DNA from: Hyposmocoma kahamanoa
Lineage: Eukaryota; Arthropoda; Insecta; Lepidoptera; Cosmopterigidae
Length of the DNA stretch: 64,000 nucleotides
Direction: 5' to 3'
Assembly: GCF_003589595.1 (NCBI RefSeq)
Contig: NW_020653711.1
Location: 3,654,506 to 3,718,505, forward strand
Shown one piece after another: positions 40,604 through 52,800 of the stretch. The notes beneath the pieces are model-generated. The model saw only the letters and a program-made list of their open reading frames with translations, did not search any database and had not been told where the DNA came from. A program made the position numbers and the translations under genes. Positions within the stretch are counted from its first letter, which is position 1. Each line of letters starts with the position of its first letter.

Positions 40604-40678
40604 CTACCCTCGTAACGAAAAAAGGCACAACTATGCTACTTTATACAGCAGTTGTGCTTTTTACGTTCCGAGGGCAGT
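40604..40678. repeat. Hairpin of ~70 nt
   Basis: 'ccctcgtaacgaaaaaaggc' + 'acaact' pairs with 'agttgtgctttttacgttcc' + 'gaggg' with few mismatches around a ~12-nt loop. The size suits a microRNA precursor or a tiny fold-back element; nothing else decides. Confidence 0.45.
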
Positions 40679-40954
40679 ACAATAACGGTTTCTTATAATA
40701 TTAGCTTAGAACACTTAATCATAACACCCATACATTCATCACAATCCCCGCTACGGTAAATATTGAATTTATTCAATGTATTTATACTTAAAAGGCAAGA
40801 CATAATCCGTCCGGCAATAGCTGTAAAACTTAGTTTATATATATTTTCTTTGTAATGTCGATATAGTAAGTTGGTTGTATAGTAATTTTAGTATCAAGGA
40901 ATTGTGCGTTGAGTTGAAATAATGTCAACAGACAAGTAATCTGAATAAACTTCT

Positions 40955-41440
40955 TTATAGTCTAGTCTTTTTTGAAGATGGAGTATAATGACATTTGCAG
41001 GGTTGTCAGTTTTCATAAAATTTTAAATAGTCATGTAGCTGTTGCTGATAGTTTGTCGATAGAATGTGAAAGGTGAAATTTTGCCAAAAATGTCTCTATT
41101 GCGAATGTTACGACGTTCTAATGATTACAAATTGCATTGTTGCCTTCTTATTTTGACAGTTGGCTTACTAGTATCGAAATCAATTATTATACATATCCAT
41201 TTTAACAAGAAAAACATTAAAATATGCCTCCTCTTTGTATTCTTCATAGACATAGTTCTAAATGCAGTGTATGTATGTACAACTAACAGAAATTGACAAT
41301 TCACAAGAACCTGTGCCCAGCAGTTGAATGAATAATGGCCCAATGATGATTCAAATGAAACAAGTTCGATTATTTATTGCATAAGCATGACCAATATTCT
41401 GTCGATAGAATATTTATCGACTGCAATCATTAGCTGCTTA
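40955..41440 (+). repeat. Dispersed repeat family C, copy 2
   Basis: Opens 'tagtcttttttgaagatgga', closes 'gtcgatagaatatttatcga'. The closing sequence is the inverse of 2447-2478, and the opening matches 2395-2420, so the 2.4-kb fragment is an internally deleted copy. Confidence 0.6.
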
Positions 41441-42169
41441 CAAGCGGGCAATTTTTGTGCAATTAACTCCATATTTTTTAGACAGACCATAGTTACAATT
41501 TAAAACAACCACTGAAGTGATAAATTTCCTTGCCTTGTCAAGGCACCGTGTACAATAGTGGGTTATAATTTCGTCCCGTAGAACACAAATGGACGTAAAA
41601 TCGACGAAAATCTGCACGAAGTATGTTTTAAACTTTTTTGAACTATCATAGTTACATTCGTTCATATTATGGATCGTTGACCTTGTATTTGACTATTATT
41701 TCCACCTAAAACACGTATAACTTGTCTTTATGAAACATTCAATAAATCTGTATATTTGTAGCATGTAGCATAACATGTTGATACATGTTAAAATATAACA
41801 CTTGGGACAACTCTGGCTGGAAAAAAAAACAAAACCATTTTAATCGACTAAGACAGGTTAATATTAAATTGTACACCCTTGACCCCGGCTGAAAAACAAT
41901 TTGACACGGCTATGACAAGTTAATAATAAATTGTACAAATTGTCTCTGGCTGAATAAGCAACTTAATTCGACCATAACAATCTTGTATAGAATTAATTCT
42001 GGCTGACCTATTATAACGATGACCCAATTAGAATAACGCTGAGTGACGAAGAGTGCACTTTAACTTGACTGGATTAAGTCACATTGCGCATGCCTTAATG
42101 AGCTGCGTTTTTTCAGCGAGACTTGTGCCTGGGCCATACTCGACCCTTGTGAGTAAATGTTGCGTTTAC

Positions 42170-42255
42170 CGGGCGGGGCGACGGGGTGTGGTGCGGGCGC
42201 GGAGGCGGGTACTACCGACGCCGCCGCGGCTTTTCTGTCGTTGTGCGGCGCCGCG
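42170..42255 (-). other. GC-rich island, possible exon of an unidentified gene
   Basis: About 86 bp of roughly 80% GC in a strongly AT-rich region. On the minus strand it is framed by an acceptor TACTTGCAG and a donor GTAAAC. One frame encodes an Ala/Pro-rich stretch (AAPHNDRKAAAASVVPASAP...). I do not recognise it. It could be an exon of a minus-strand gene, a CpG-rich promoter of either strand, or chance. Confidence 0.3.
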
Positions 42256-43095
42256 CTGCAAGTAACAAGTAATATAATATTGTATGAATTAACAAGGTAG
42301 TCAACACAGAACAATAAATACAATAGAAGTGTTAAGTTTGCGTGACACGTATGCCAACATCTCGCGGAGTTAAGCAAAGTTGAGCTCAGTCCGCCATTTT
42401 CACTTTTACGTTATGGTCGTGTCAATTATCTCGCGCAAAACAACGAAAATCGTACAAAAATGTTTTTATTTCGCTACTTTGGAGTGCAAAAATGATAGCT
42501 GCACTTGTAATATTATCTATGGTGGTGTTACGTATCATCATTTAATACTTAATTTTATTTAATTTTATTAAATTTTCAATTTTCTGTTTATTGTTATCAA
42601 TAATCGTATTTTTGTTACAAGAAATGAAAGTACGTTTTACGAAAGTAAGTTTTTGGAGAACTTAGCTATCATCTCGAACTCGTCGGCATTCATCAATTAA
42701 GCTCTAGATGGCAGCACATTTATTGAAATTTCAATCAATGAAATTGCAATAATAGGTATTGAACTTTCCCAACAGCGTAAAGTTTAAATTATATGAATAG
42801 TCCAGAATTTGTTATTTATTTTTAAAATTAAACCGGCCAATCATTATCAAGATTTCAGTGTTTCAAATTATTAATGTGTAAGTTTTGGCGACAGTGATTC
42901 TCATAGTAATCGAGGCTTAACACTTGTCATTTTTTTCTTCCGTGGTAGCCAAGCTAGCCTCTAAAGGACCGGCTACACGGTCCAGTTTCACTGCGCGTAA
43001 ACTTTCGTAGTTCAAGTACATGTTCAAGGGAAACATGAAACTGGCTTTTATGATTGAATGATCAAGTTTTTTATATGACTATATTATATATAGTA

Positions 43096-43495
43096 NNNNN
43101 NNNNNNNNNNNNNNNNNNNNNNNNNNNNNNNNNNNNNNNNNNNNNNNNNNNNNNNNNNNNNNNNNNNNNNNNNNNNNNNNNNNNNNNNNNNNNNNNNNNN
43201 NNNNNNNNNNNNNNNNNNNNNNNNNNNNNNNNNNNNNNNNNNNNNNNNNNNNNNNNNNNNNNNNNNNNNNNNNNNNNNNNNNNNNNNNNNNNNNNNNNNN
43301 NNNNNNNNNNNNNNNNNNNNNNNNNNNNNNNNNNNNNNNNNNNNNNNNNNNNNNNNNNNNNNNNNNNNNNNNNNNNNNNNNNNNNNNNNNNNNNNNNNNN
43401 NNNNNNNNNNNNNNNNNNNNNNNNNNNNNNNNNNNNNNNNNNNNNNNNNNNNNNNNNNNNNNNNNNNNNNNNNNNNNNNNNNNNNNNNNNNNNNN
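43096..43495. other. Assembly gap of 400 N
   Basis: Lies just downstream of the VMP1 stop, so it probably hides VMP1 3' UTR and the space to the GC-rich island at 42.2 kb. Confidence 1.
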
Positions 43496-43582
43496 TCTGA
43501 AATGAATACTATATAAAACTAAGTAGAAAAACAAAACAAACTCACCGAGTCCACCAATCACATCGCCCGGCGTCCTTAAACC

Positions 43583-43847
43583 CTATTCCCGTTTCTTTCC
43601 CTTCTTCTTTCCAATACGTTTACTATAATTCTGTGCCAAAGCATTCACTATGGATACAACAAAGTACACCACCATGGCAAGTACAAATTTCTCTAATAGA
43701 CTCGACAATAATGAGCCTTGTTTCTCTGCTGCGCCCGGGGAATCGTTTTTATGTAATTTGGCTTTTTGGTTGCGTAGGAATTCTAGAAGTGGTGCTTCTA
43801 ATTTGGGACCAATGTAGGGTATTCGCTCTACCCAGGTCAGGACTTGT
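43583..43847 (-). CDS. VMP1: VMP1 exon 7: C-terminus and stop
   Basis: Acceptor CTCTTACAG, phase 2 in, stop TAG at 43583-43585. It encodes [17 protein letters not shown], the last membrane helix ([20 protein letters not shown]) and the Lys/Arg tail. The 3' UTR runs into the 400-bp gap at 43096-43495, so its poly(A) site cannot be seen. Confidence 0.94.
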
Positions 43848-46800
43848 CTGTAAGAGATAAAGTTGTTAATTAAAAATTGAGATTAAAATTTTTATTGAAT
43901 TGATATTCAATTATTTTTTATAAAATTACTCGACATAAAAAAAATGCTACTACCGGGCCGGATTCGAACCGACCTCTCCTAGCAAACCGTGCCAGACGCA
44001 ATGCCAACTAGGCCACGGAACTAACCAGCGGACCGAATTTTTAATAGATGGCTCTACGACTAAAAAGTCGTTCAAAACCAAATACGAAGAACCGACAATA
44101 AGCACATAGAAAAATTCGTGAGCTAGATTATTCCTAGAATACAGAATAATTATAACAAACTAATTGAGATTTAATTATTCTTTACAATTCAGGATACTTA
44201 TACAGATATAATTTTTATTTAAACGAGAAGTTCTAAAACTGTGAAAACATTTGCACATAAAAATGTTTTGATAATGCAACGTCAGCAAAGGGTAACCGGT
44301 TATCTGCAAAATCACAATTTTACAGAAGAGCGTTTTGAAAGCAAAAACTTGAGAGAATAATATTATAGCACATGAAACCAAATACTGTCGTAACACAAAC
44401 TTGTTGAATAGAGAAAACACTGAACGAATCTGGGGGTCTACTTTCGATCTCTGTCCGACATTCGTCCGAAACAATTACTGCCAAATAAGCAATACTTGAC
44501 CAAATGAAAAGACGCGTGATGCGAATGAAGCTTCTCTTACTTAATAATTGTCTTTCAATTTTGTCGAATATTACTTATTTAACGGTAATTGTTTCGGACG
44601 GATGTCGGACGGAGATCGAGAGTTGACCCCCTGATTGCGAATAATGTGTTCTTTTTATTTATACATAAACCTGATAATCAATTTATAAACGAGAATATTA
44701 TATATGCATATATTGGTGTCATTCGTTTTTTTTTTCAAATCGTTTCCTCGCAATTCCACAATTTTGAGACACGACTTCATTATAATATTATACGCTTTTT
44801 ATATTGGCTCATCATAATATCAAATTTTTACTTTCTAAATACTCTACTATAAAACCGTGATTTTGCAGATAACCAGTTACTCTTTGCTGCCGTCGTTTTA
44901 AACCTGCGGCAACTTTTATGAAAAGTAAAAATAAAACTAGACTAATACACATCATCACGTAATATCATCAGGTGAAATTGCGTATAAGTGTTTGTATATT
45001 GTACATCAAAAAAGTTTCCTCGTCATCGAACATAGAATTAATGTTTTATGATAGAAATGGCGTCATGACAGGGTAGGAGTAAATTAAAAATAACTCAAAA
45101 AAACACATATGTATGATTGACGTACTTAGAGCGAGAGCAAAGAAAATTTCATGGTAATTTTATAAAATTATAATAAATACAATTGTGATAACTATTATCA
45201 CAATAGACGTCGTATTTGAGGCAACCAACGCAAAAGAGGTGTAACCCACATAAATTTTTTTTTCTACAATATTACTTTAAATGGTAATAAAGTACATAAT
45301 TAATTTACATTTAGGTACTATTTTCAAGTATAAATAAATAAATACACTACTTTTGTTATCTATAATAATTATCACAATTATCTTGCTAATTATAGCTTAG
45401 GACCGTAATGGTACTGTAATGTTTATTGTATTCTAAATAGGCTTCTGAATTTTTGAAGTAAATTTAAAAGTACTCACGCAACAAGTGTCTCGTTGAACGC
45501 AATAATGACAAACATCTTCTGTATATGCATCTTAATGACCGCCTTGCCCAGGACTGTAGCGCCGAAAAATGTCCAGAACGGAACGAGGAAATGTCCACAC
45601 GTAAGACCAGCTAGGTCAAATAACGGGTTAGGTACGGAGGCACAGGCTAAGATGCCCGCGAAACCCACTTTTTGGACTAGTTTTTGTACCATTATTTTTG
45701 CTCTGTAATAGAAAATTTACAGCAGATATAAATAAGTAGAAATACATTAGTTTAAAAAATATATTACTAAATAAAAACAAAATGGCATCTCTCATGCGAA
45801 AGACGTCGACCGAGTAAGACCCGAACAGGTTATGATTTAAGAAGCCACAGCCATTTGAAAGAGGTCACTAACGTTGAATAAGTAGTTTTTTTTATGATAT
45901 CGGTCATTCTCGGACTAGTGTTCACTACAATATTTCCGTGGCACTTTTTATTATTTAAATATTCAAGTATATGTATCGTCTAATTATTAAATAATATTTC
46001 ACGATACAATACTCTAATATTAAATAATATTGCACGCAAGTTAGCGGACGGCAGAACTTACGTAACCGATATTTTTAGCGAAATTCAGTTATTAACACGT
46101 ATCTGGAATCAGCGAAACGAGATCTACAACTCCCTATAAGTTTTTTTTGTAAGGTTTTTTTAATATCTTACTTAGTTTCAGTTTAATTTGAGCGAAATCA
46201 GTGTAATTGACATTTTTCAAATAAAATAAAAAATATAGGTGTCAGTAACTCGAAAGTCACCAAAATGCAAATGCCTTAGTTATGACAAGGAGGGCAGCAT
46301 AGGAAACAGTATAATCGATTACAAGAATACCAGAAAGGTAAACATTTATTAAAGTCTGCTCTAACCCATTTTAGACGAAAAGTAAACAAACCGGTTTGGT
46401 TACAATTCTAAAGCAATCACTCAATAAATCGAATAAGTAGCACTTTCACGTCTATTTCGAAGACTTCGACTTGATATTTCATGACTTTTTTCAACATAAT
46501 TCATTTCATTAACATCGCAAAATCGTATTTTTTCGAAAACTGGTGGTAAAAGGGAGAGTATTAATAATAATAAAAAATAAATGTTTATTTCAGTAACACA
46601 ATTAACTTTACATTAACAGTGGATGGTTATCAAGCCTCCTATTAAGCTTATCAAGCCTGTGTCAGAATTATTATTATTAATTATAAAGGTATGAATAGTC
46701 TGTGGTTGCATAGTGATGTACGGAAAAAAAATTCGGTTCATTCAATTAAAGTTTTTGTAATCGATTAGTAAACAGAAAATTTCAATCGCAATCGAACGAG

Positions 46801-49800
46801 TATCTTAGTTTAAGGATTTGAAGGAGGGTTTAAAATTAAGATTTCGAAAATTTATTTATGACTCAATTAAACAAATCGATTCATTCAATTAATTAATCGA
46901 TTTGTAGTCAGCATTACAATTCATCACTAAGTCGTCTATAGTCAGGTCAGTGACATGTTTGTTTACCTTTTGTTTAAAATGGATTGAAACGAAGTACAGC
47001 AAATTTACGATGTGTCGACAAGATGTTTATATAGAGCAATGAAAAGCTTTATCTCTCTCCGTTCATTGTGTCCGTGTGTTATGCGCGTGTACACGACACA
47101 TACGGTACAGGTAGATCTCCCCGTGGCTTATGTGCAGTATTATTATGTAATATTAAAGTTTACCTGCCAGTACGCGAATCATCACTCGCTTGTAGCTCTG
47201 AGACACTGCCTCCACTCAATCTGGCCGCACGGGCCATGAAGTAAGGCGGGAGTTCCCCAAGCGCCGTCCCTATGCCCCACATCATTGATTCCACTCGGAC
47301 TTTGGCCATTATGTTCCATATCGATACAGTGTTTTTGAGATCGATTTCCGTTGGACAGATAATGCTGGAAAGAAAAACATTTTGCAAATGAATAACAGTC
47401 CATGTTAAATATTGTATGTAGTTATCTACAGTAAAATTATTTACTCGCTGTAGACTCGGCCATAAATAATCGGAGCGGGAGTGCGATATCGCGCTGTCTA
47501 TCCCACTTGCTTAGTGATGAGAATACGTGATGCGATCGCAAGCTCTTTATAGATAAAATCAAAGGAGTTATTAAGCTCCATGAGTAATTTACTATCTAGT
47601 ATTGTTTAAATTTCGCATACTAAAAAAGGTTTTAATACCATAGTTATCAATACTATGCTAAATTTTCTGGCGCAAATTAATGATCCCGAGAAATTAGGAA
47701 GTTTTAATTACGCACGCACATTACCTTTTGACATTTACGTATGTGAAATTACTAGTTTCAGGTTTTTATATTGTAAATTTGTATATTGTATGTATTTAAC
47801 AAATAAATTTTATTTTTATTTCGGTTCCTACTTTCACTATTACAACAAAATGAAGCGTCTCTTATATTAATAGACTTTATCAATTGCAGTAATGGACAAC
47901 CCGGCGCTTAGACAAAAGCCGCATACTCTACTGGTAAGTGGGAGAGAGAGTGCAATATCGCTGTCTCTCTCCAATAATGTATCGCCGAGTCTATAGCGAA
48001 AAAGTAATCTTACTATAAGCTCCTCAGAGTGGATTGATTTGATGAGGTATTAGATAATAAATTCTAAACTTCATATGATGACAATTTAATATTAGTACAA
48101 ATAGCTATATTTTACACTTCACAATGTGTTTGATAATGGACAAAAAAGCGTAACGATATTTCGTCGGGAACAGTGCAATCTGCATCAAACCAAATTTCAC
48201 AGGAGAGGGATTTAACGTTATTGCTTTGTTATTTGAATGGCTACGACTTTAATTTTTGCACAGTAAGTATTAATTTATGTTGTCTACGGACTGATAACAA
48301 TAGATCCCCGTAAATCACGCTAATTTGGTTGCCATGACATTTGTTGACACGACATTTTTTTATTTGTCGACTAATTACCGAAGGAGACTCATAATCAAAT
48401 GCTAGTTACGCGTAATTGCACTTTCCCCGACGGTTCGGTGTTTTAACGTTCCAATACTCACTCATTAGGATAAGGCGGTTGAGGAAAATTTAGTGCTCCA
48501 CACTCATACGCGGCGAGAGTTACGCGCGCAATATGCGGGCCCAGATAGAGTAGGAACGTGTGCAGGCCTGTGCCCAATCCTACGGAGCTGCACACGCCGA
48601 GAACTATCCACCAGCCCCACCAGGCGAGTGTTGCTACTACTAACTAGAAATAATAAAAAAAATATGCCAACTTTACAAGTTCGAGAGATCCTGCTACAGA
48701 GTCGACCTTTACTCCAAATAAAAGTTAATATACAGTGTGTTTTTTCCACCGGGACAGTATGGGCAAATCCGAAACCGTAGGAGATACAGGGAAACTGTCT
48801 TCGAAACTATAAAGTCTATTTTTAACCGACTTCATATTCAAGGTTCTAAATTCGACTGTGTTTTTTTATGTATGTTACGCGATATCGATAATATTTGTAA
48901 ACCGATTTTGAGGGTTCTTTATTGTTGGAAAGAGGGTACCTCACTAATGGTCCCAATTAATTCTGAAGAATATATTCCACCTCTAAGGGTGGCAAACTAT
49001 GGGATGAATCCGGTTTCGCCACTTTTCGGTAACCGATTTCAATAATACTTCGCAAATAGATGTAATTCCACGAACTTTTGAGGTCGTTTTGTTAGTACTC
49101 TGTACTGAGATGATCTATTGTTGTGAAAACAATTTTGACAAAGTCAATTTTTTGGTCAGACGTGAGTTGTCCACAAAAATGATTAGAAGTGATTAATTTG
49201 TTTTTACTGCCGATCGACGCAGTTTCATGTAAGGATCATTTCGTTGTACTGGAAGAAAAAATCGGGACAACAGAAGTTGGTCAAATTTAATATTTTTTTT
49301 AATATTTATTATTTTAGATAAATTCTCTATACATTCCGGATATTGTTGTGGCTGTAGCGGTTCTGTGGCGCGTCAGGAATGTTCGCTGATGCTCATGTGG
49401 ACGGATTTGCTGCCATTATGAGAAAGAGAGCGGCATCCTTGACGCGAAATGTGCGTGGCAGCGGTGACAGCATCGTGAGTATTACTGCTGGGGTCATTTT
49501 TGAACACTGGACCAAACTTCATGTGTACCCTAAACCCAGCACATATTTATAAGTCTGTAATTACTAACAATTTTGTGTAAGTTTTTCTTTGTTATACTAA
49601 CCATTATGGATGAAGAATCCGAAATAAACTATTTTGAATTTGAATAAATAGTCGAATTATTTATTAATAATGTTGTCCAATTGTATTGCATCATATATTA
49701 AATTGTATAATGTGTAGGTAATGTGCTGTAATTTGTTAACGGAATAGCTTTTTTCTTTCTTTCTTTCTCCCAAAAGGACGGACTGATCTCAAAACGGTTT

Positions 49801-52800
49801 TTTTTTGTTTTGTATATTTTAAATTAAAAGTATCTAATTTCACAAGAAAGCACTAACATTTAATTTCTCATTGAAAGTGTAGCATACAGATAACGTAAAT
49901 GTACAATTAGCGTATAGCATTGCGTGACATCTAACAATTAACTAAGAAGAATGTATAGTACATAATTTTAAATGTAATTTTCCACGTCGTTTGAAGTAGA
50001 AATTCATAATGACAGATAGTCTAATATCATTTAGCTTATATTTAAATTAGGAAGTACTTATGTATATCTGTATGTATAATATGTATCTAATGTGTTCAAA
50101 AGCTTTGAAACAAACTTTGACTTTAAAAAATAAAGCAAATAACTGGCAGCTGTTTAATTAGTTTTTCAATTTGTAATGTACGTGTTCTATTTGTACGTTT
50201 TTAAAATAATTTCTATGATATTTGTCGTTTAATTTCGCTACATATGTTATAAAACAGAAAGAGATTTTACGTGACATAAAATGGTTATGAGTAAGCCGCA
50301 ATTTCGTATATTATACGTAAATTAATAATAATAAGACTTCACCGACATCTAACTACATAGAACACGCAGAAGAAATTCGTTTTGCAAACTAAAAAAAAAG
50401 CGAACGTTGCTCGATGCTGCTTAAGAGATACGATGCGAAAAAGATACTCTTCACTGACGAAGAAAAGTTCAGTTGATAAAACAATACAGTTTATACCAAA
50501 AGCAGCAAAGATGTTCCAGCTTCAGCACAAAATGTTTCGCGTATCCATCATCCGGCGAGTGTAAAGGTGTCACTCCGCTTTATTTTTGCCAACAAGGCCT
50601 TAAGGTGAAAGAAAAAACATATCAGTTACGTTTTAGAAACTAGTCAAACTCCTGTCTAATACTTTATTTCACAAGAAAGAATAGCCAGAGTCCCACTGAC
50701 AAAAAGGTTTCATATTAAATAAAGGAGTTAATACAGTTTACTTTTATGTTTATCTAATGCACCCAGGTGACTTAAGTTTACTAAAAGTGTACTTAATGCA
50801 CCAAGTTGATTTCACGTTTACTAAAAGTGTACTTATTGCAATTAGATGAACTAATTCATGTGAATTAAGTTAACGCACCTGGATTTTCCAGCAAGGCAAG
50901 CTCAAAAGGCTAAAACGACTCAAGCTTGTTTAAGGGAGAAATTGCTGAGCTTCATCGCGGCGGAAGAATGTCCACCCTCCTGTTCTAATATTAACCCAAT
51001 GAAATATTCTCTGTGGACTGAATTGGAGCTCAGGGCCTGCCAAACGTCCCAACCAAACTTTGATTCTCTAAAGCCCTCATCAAAGACGCGAACCGAATCG
51101 CACTGGAGAAGCTTCGTGTCGCTATTCTAGATTGGCCAAAACATCTAAGAGCTTATATTAGGAATAGATGCGGTCATTTTGAGTAGTAATTCAAGTCAAG
51201 TTGGTTAGTGTGTACTTTATCATTATGTACGTTATCATTATATGAAAATTTCAAAAATATAATAATTCTTTAAAATTCTATGTAACTTTTATTTCGTCTC
51301 AAAACTTATGAGCACACTAAACATAGCATATGTATAATATAGTCCCGTGAGGTTGTTAATTTTGTATATATAACCCTGTATACATTTTGTACGACTTATA
51401 ACAATAAGGAAGTCTTCACACAGAATAGCATATAGTAATTCAGAAGAAGGTGAATCTACGTAAAAACGAAACGCATAACGTCTTTCGCTTTTATTGCAAG
51501 GACATAAAGCTTGTACTCACATGAACATAATGCTGGTGTGGCCCACTGAGGTAATACGATACCGTAGTACCGCTTATTAGAAGAACTATAGTTAATGCTA
51601 GTAGCCTATATGCCAGTAACCTGAAAAAAATACAGTTTCCTCAGCAACATTCTCAGTGGGAAGAAAAAGTCTAGAGCATTACAAAGGGCACCTAACAATG
51701 AAATAACAAAGGAAAAAATCAATACGGAAAAGTTGCGAATTTAAAGTGCGATTTCTATGCGAGAAAAGCAGCATCTCGCGGTTTATGTCGCTCTCGCGCA
51801 AGTCGCGTCCTGTCGTGCTAGCCCTACAGCCACAATAGCGCTGCTGGGAAAATAGATATAGAAAAAGAAACCCAAACCAACATTGTGACTCAAAGTAGCG
51901 CTATAAACCTTTAGACCATTCCACTGATAATTTAGTTAATAATAATGTTATTAAATAAATCAACAATGTTGTTTAATTCTTTTATAATTTAATTTCAGTG
52001 TAGTGTCACTGGTATTTAAAAGAAAGAATTTAAAAAGAGAGGTTTAGGATTTTTTTAGTGCGAGAATATCCTAGAGGTTGTCCTCAGTGTCGCAGTCGTA
52101 TAATAGGGGATCACTGAATCGAAAAGAATCTTTTTACATTTTACAAAAAGAAATACCTGTAGGTCGCAAAAAAAAGCTAGCCTGTGTTGTAACAGCAGAG
52201 CTAACACGAGAAGGCGCGATTTGCGCCAGAAGCGATATTTCCGCGCTTAGATGTCGCTTTTCTTTTTTTTAAATCCATACTACATAATAATTAGAAATAA
52301 ATTTACCTCTGTAATCCTGTAGAGCAGAGAATAAACAATTCTCTAAAGAAGTACTCAAGTGTGGTGAGCGGCCGTCGCCACAGGACTAAACTGTCTGTGT
52401 CCATTGAAGCGCCTTTGCTCCTGAAATTAATAAAATAATGTTAATTAATATTGAACTGAGACAATAAATTATTTATCATTATAACATTTCACAAATACGT
52501 CACATATGTAATGTTTTGTTTGCCTTTATTGTACGTGCATTTAAATGTAATAAATGTTATTATTATTAATATAATTAAAAGTAAAGTTATAGAGTTCTTA
52601 GGAATTTGCGTTTGCTGCACATTGGAAATTAAAGTATTTTTTCTCGGACAGATTGATTGTTGATTATTTAGAATTATGTTGAATTGATTATTTAGTCAAT
52701 AAATGTCACAGAATCATTGAAATAATACTTTATTACAATACCTACCAAAGAAAAAAGCCGTGGTAGCCTAATGGTTTGACCTACTGCCTCTCGCACCTCT

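Noticed and set aside
42060..42377. 105-codon minus-strand ORF with a hydrophobic start
   Set aside because: Its 5' half is AT-rich intron-like sequence before a good acceptor, and the 3' part passes a good donor; only the GC-rich middle is a plausible exon.
43633..43860. Plus-strand ORF of 75 codons
   Set aside because: Complement of VMP1 exon 7.
45493..45708. Plus-strand ORF of 71 codons
   Set aside because: Complement of VMP1 exon 6.
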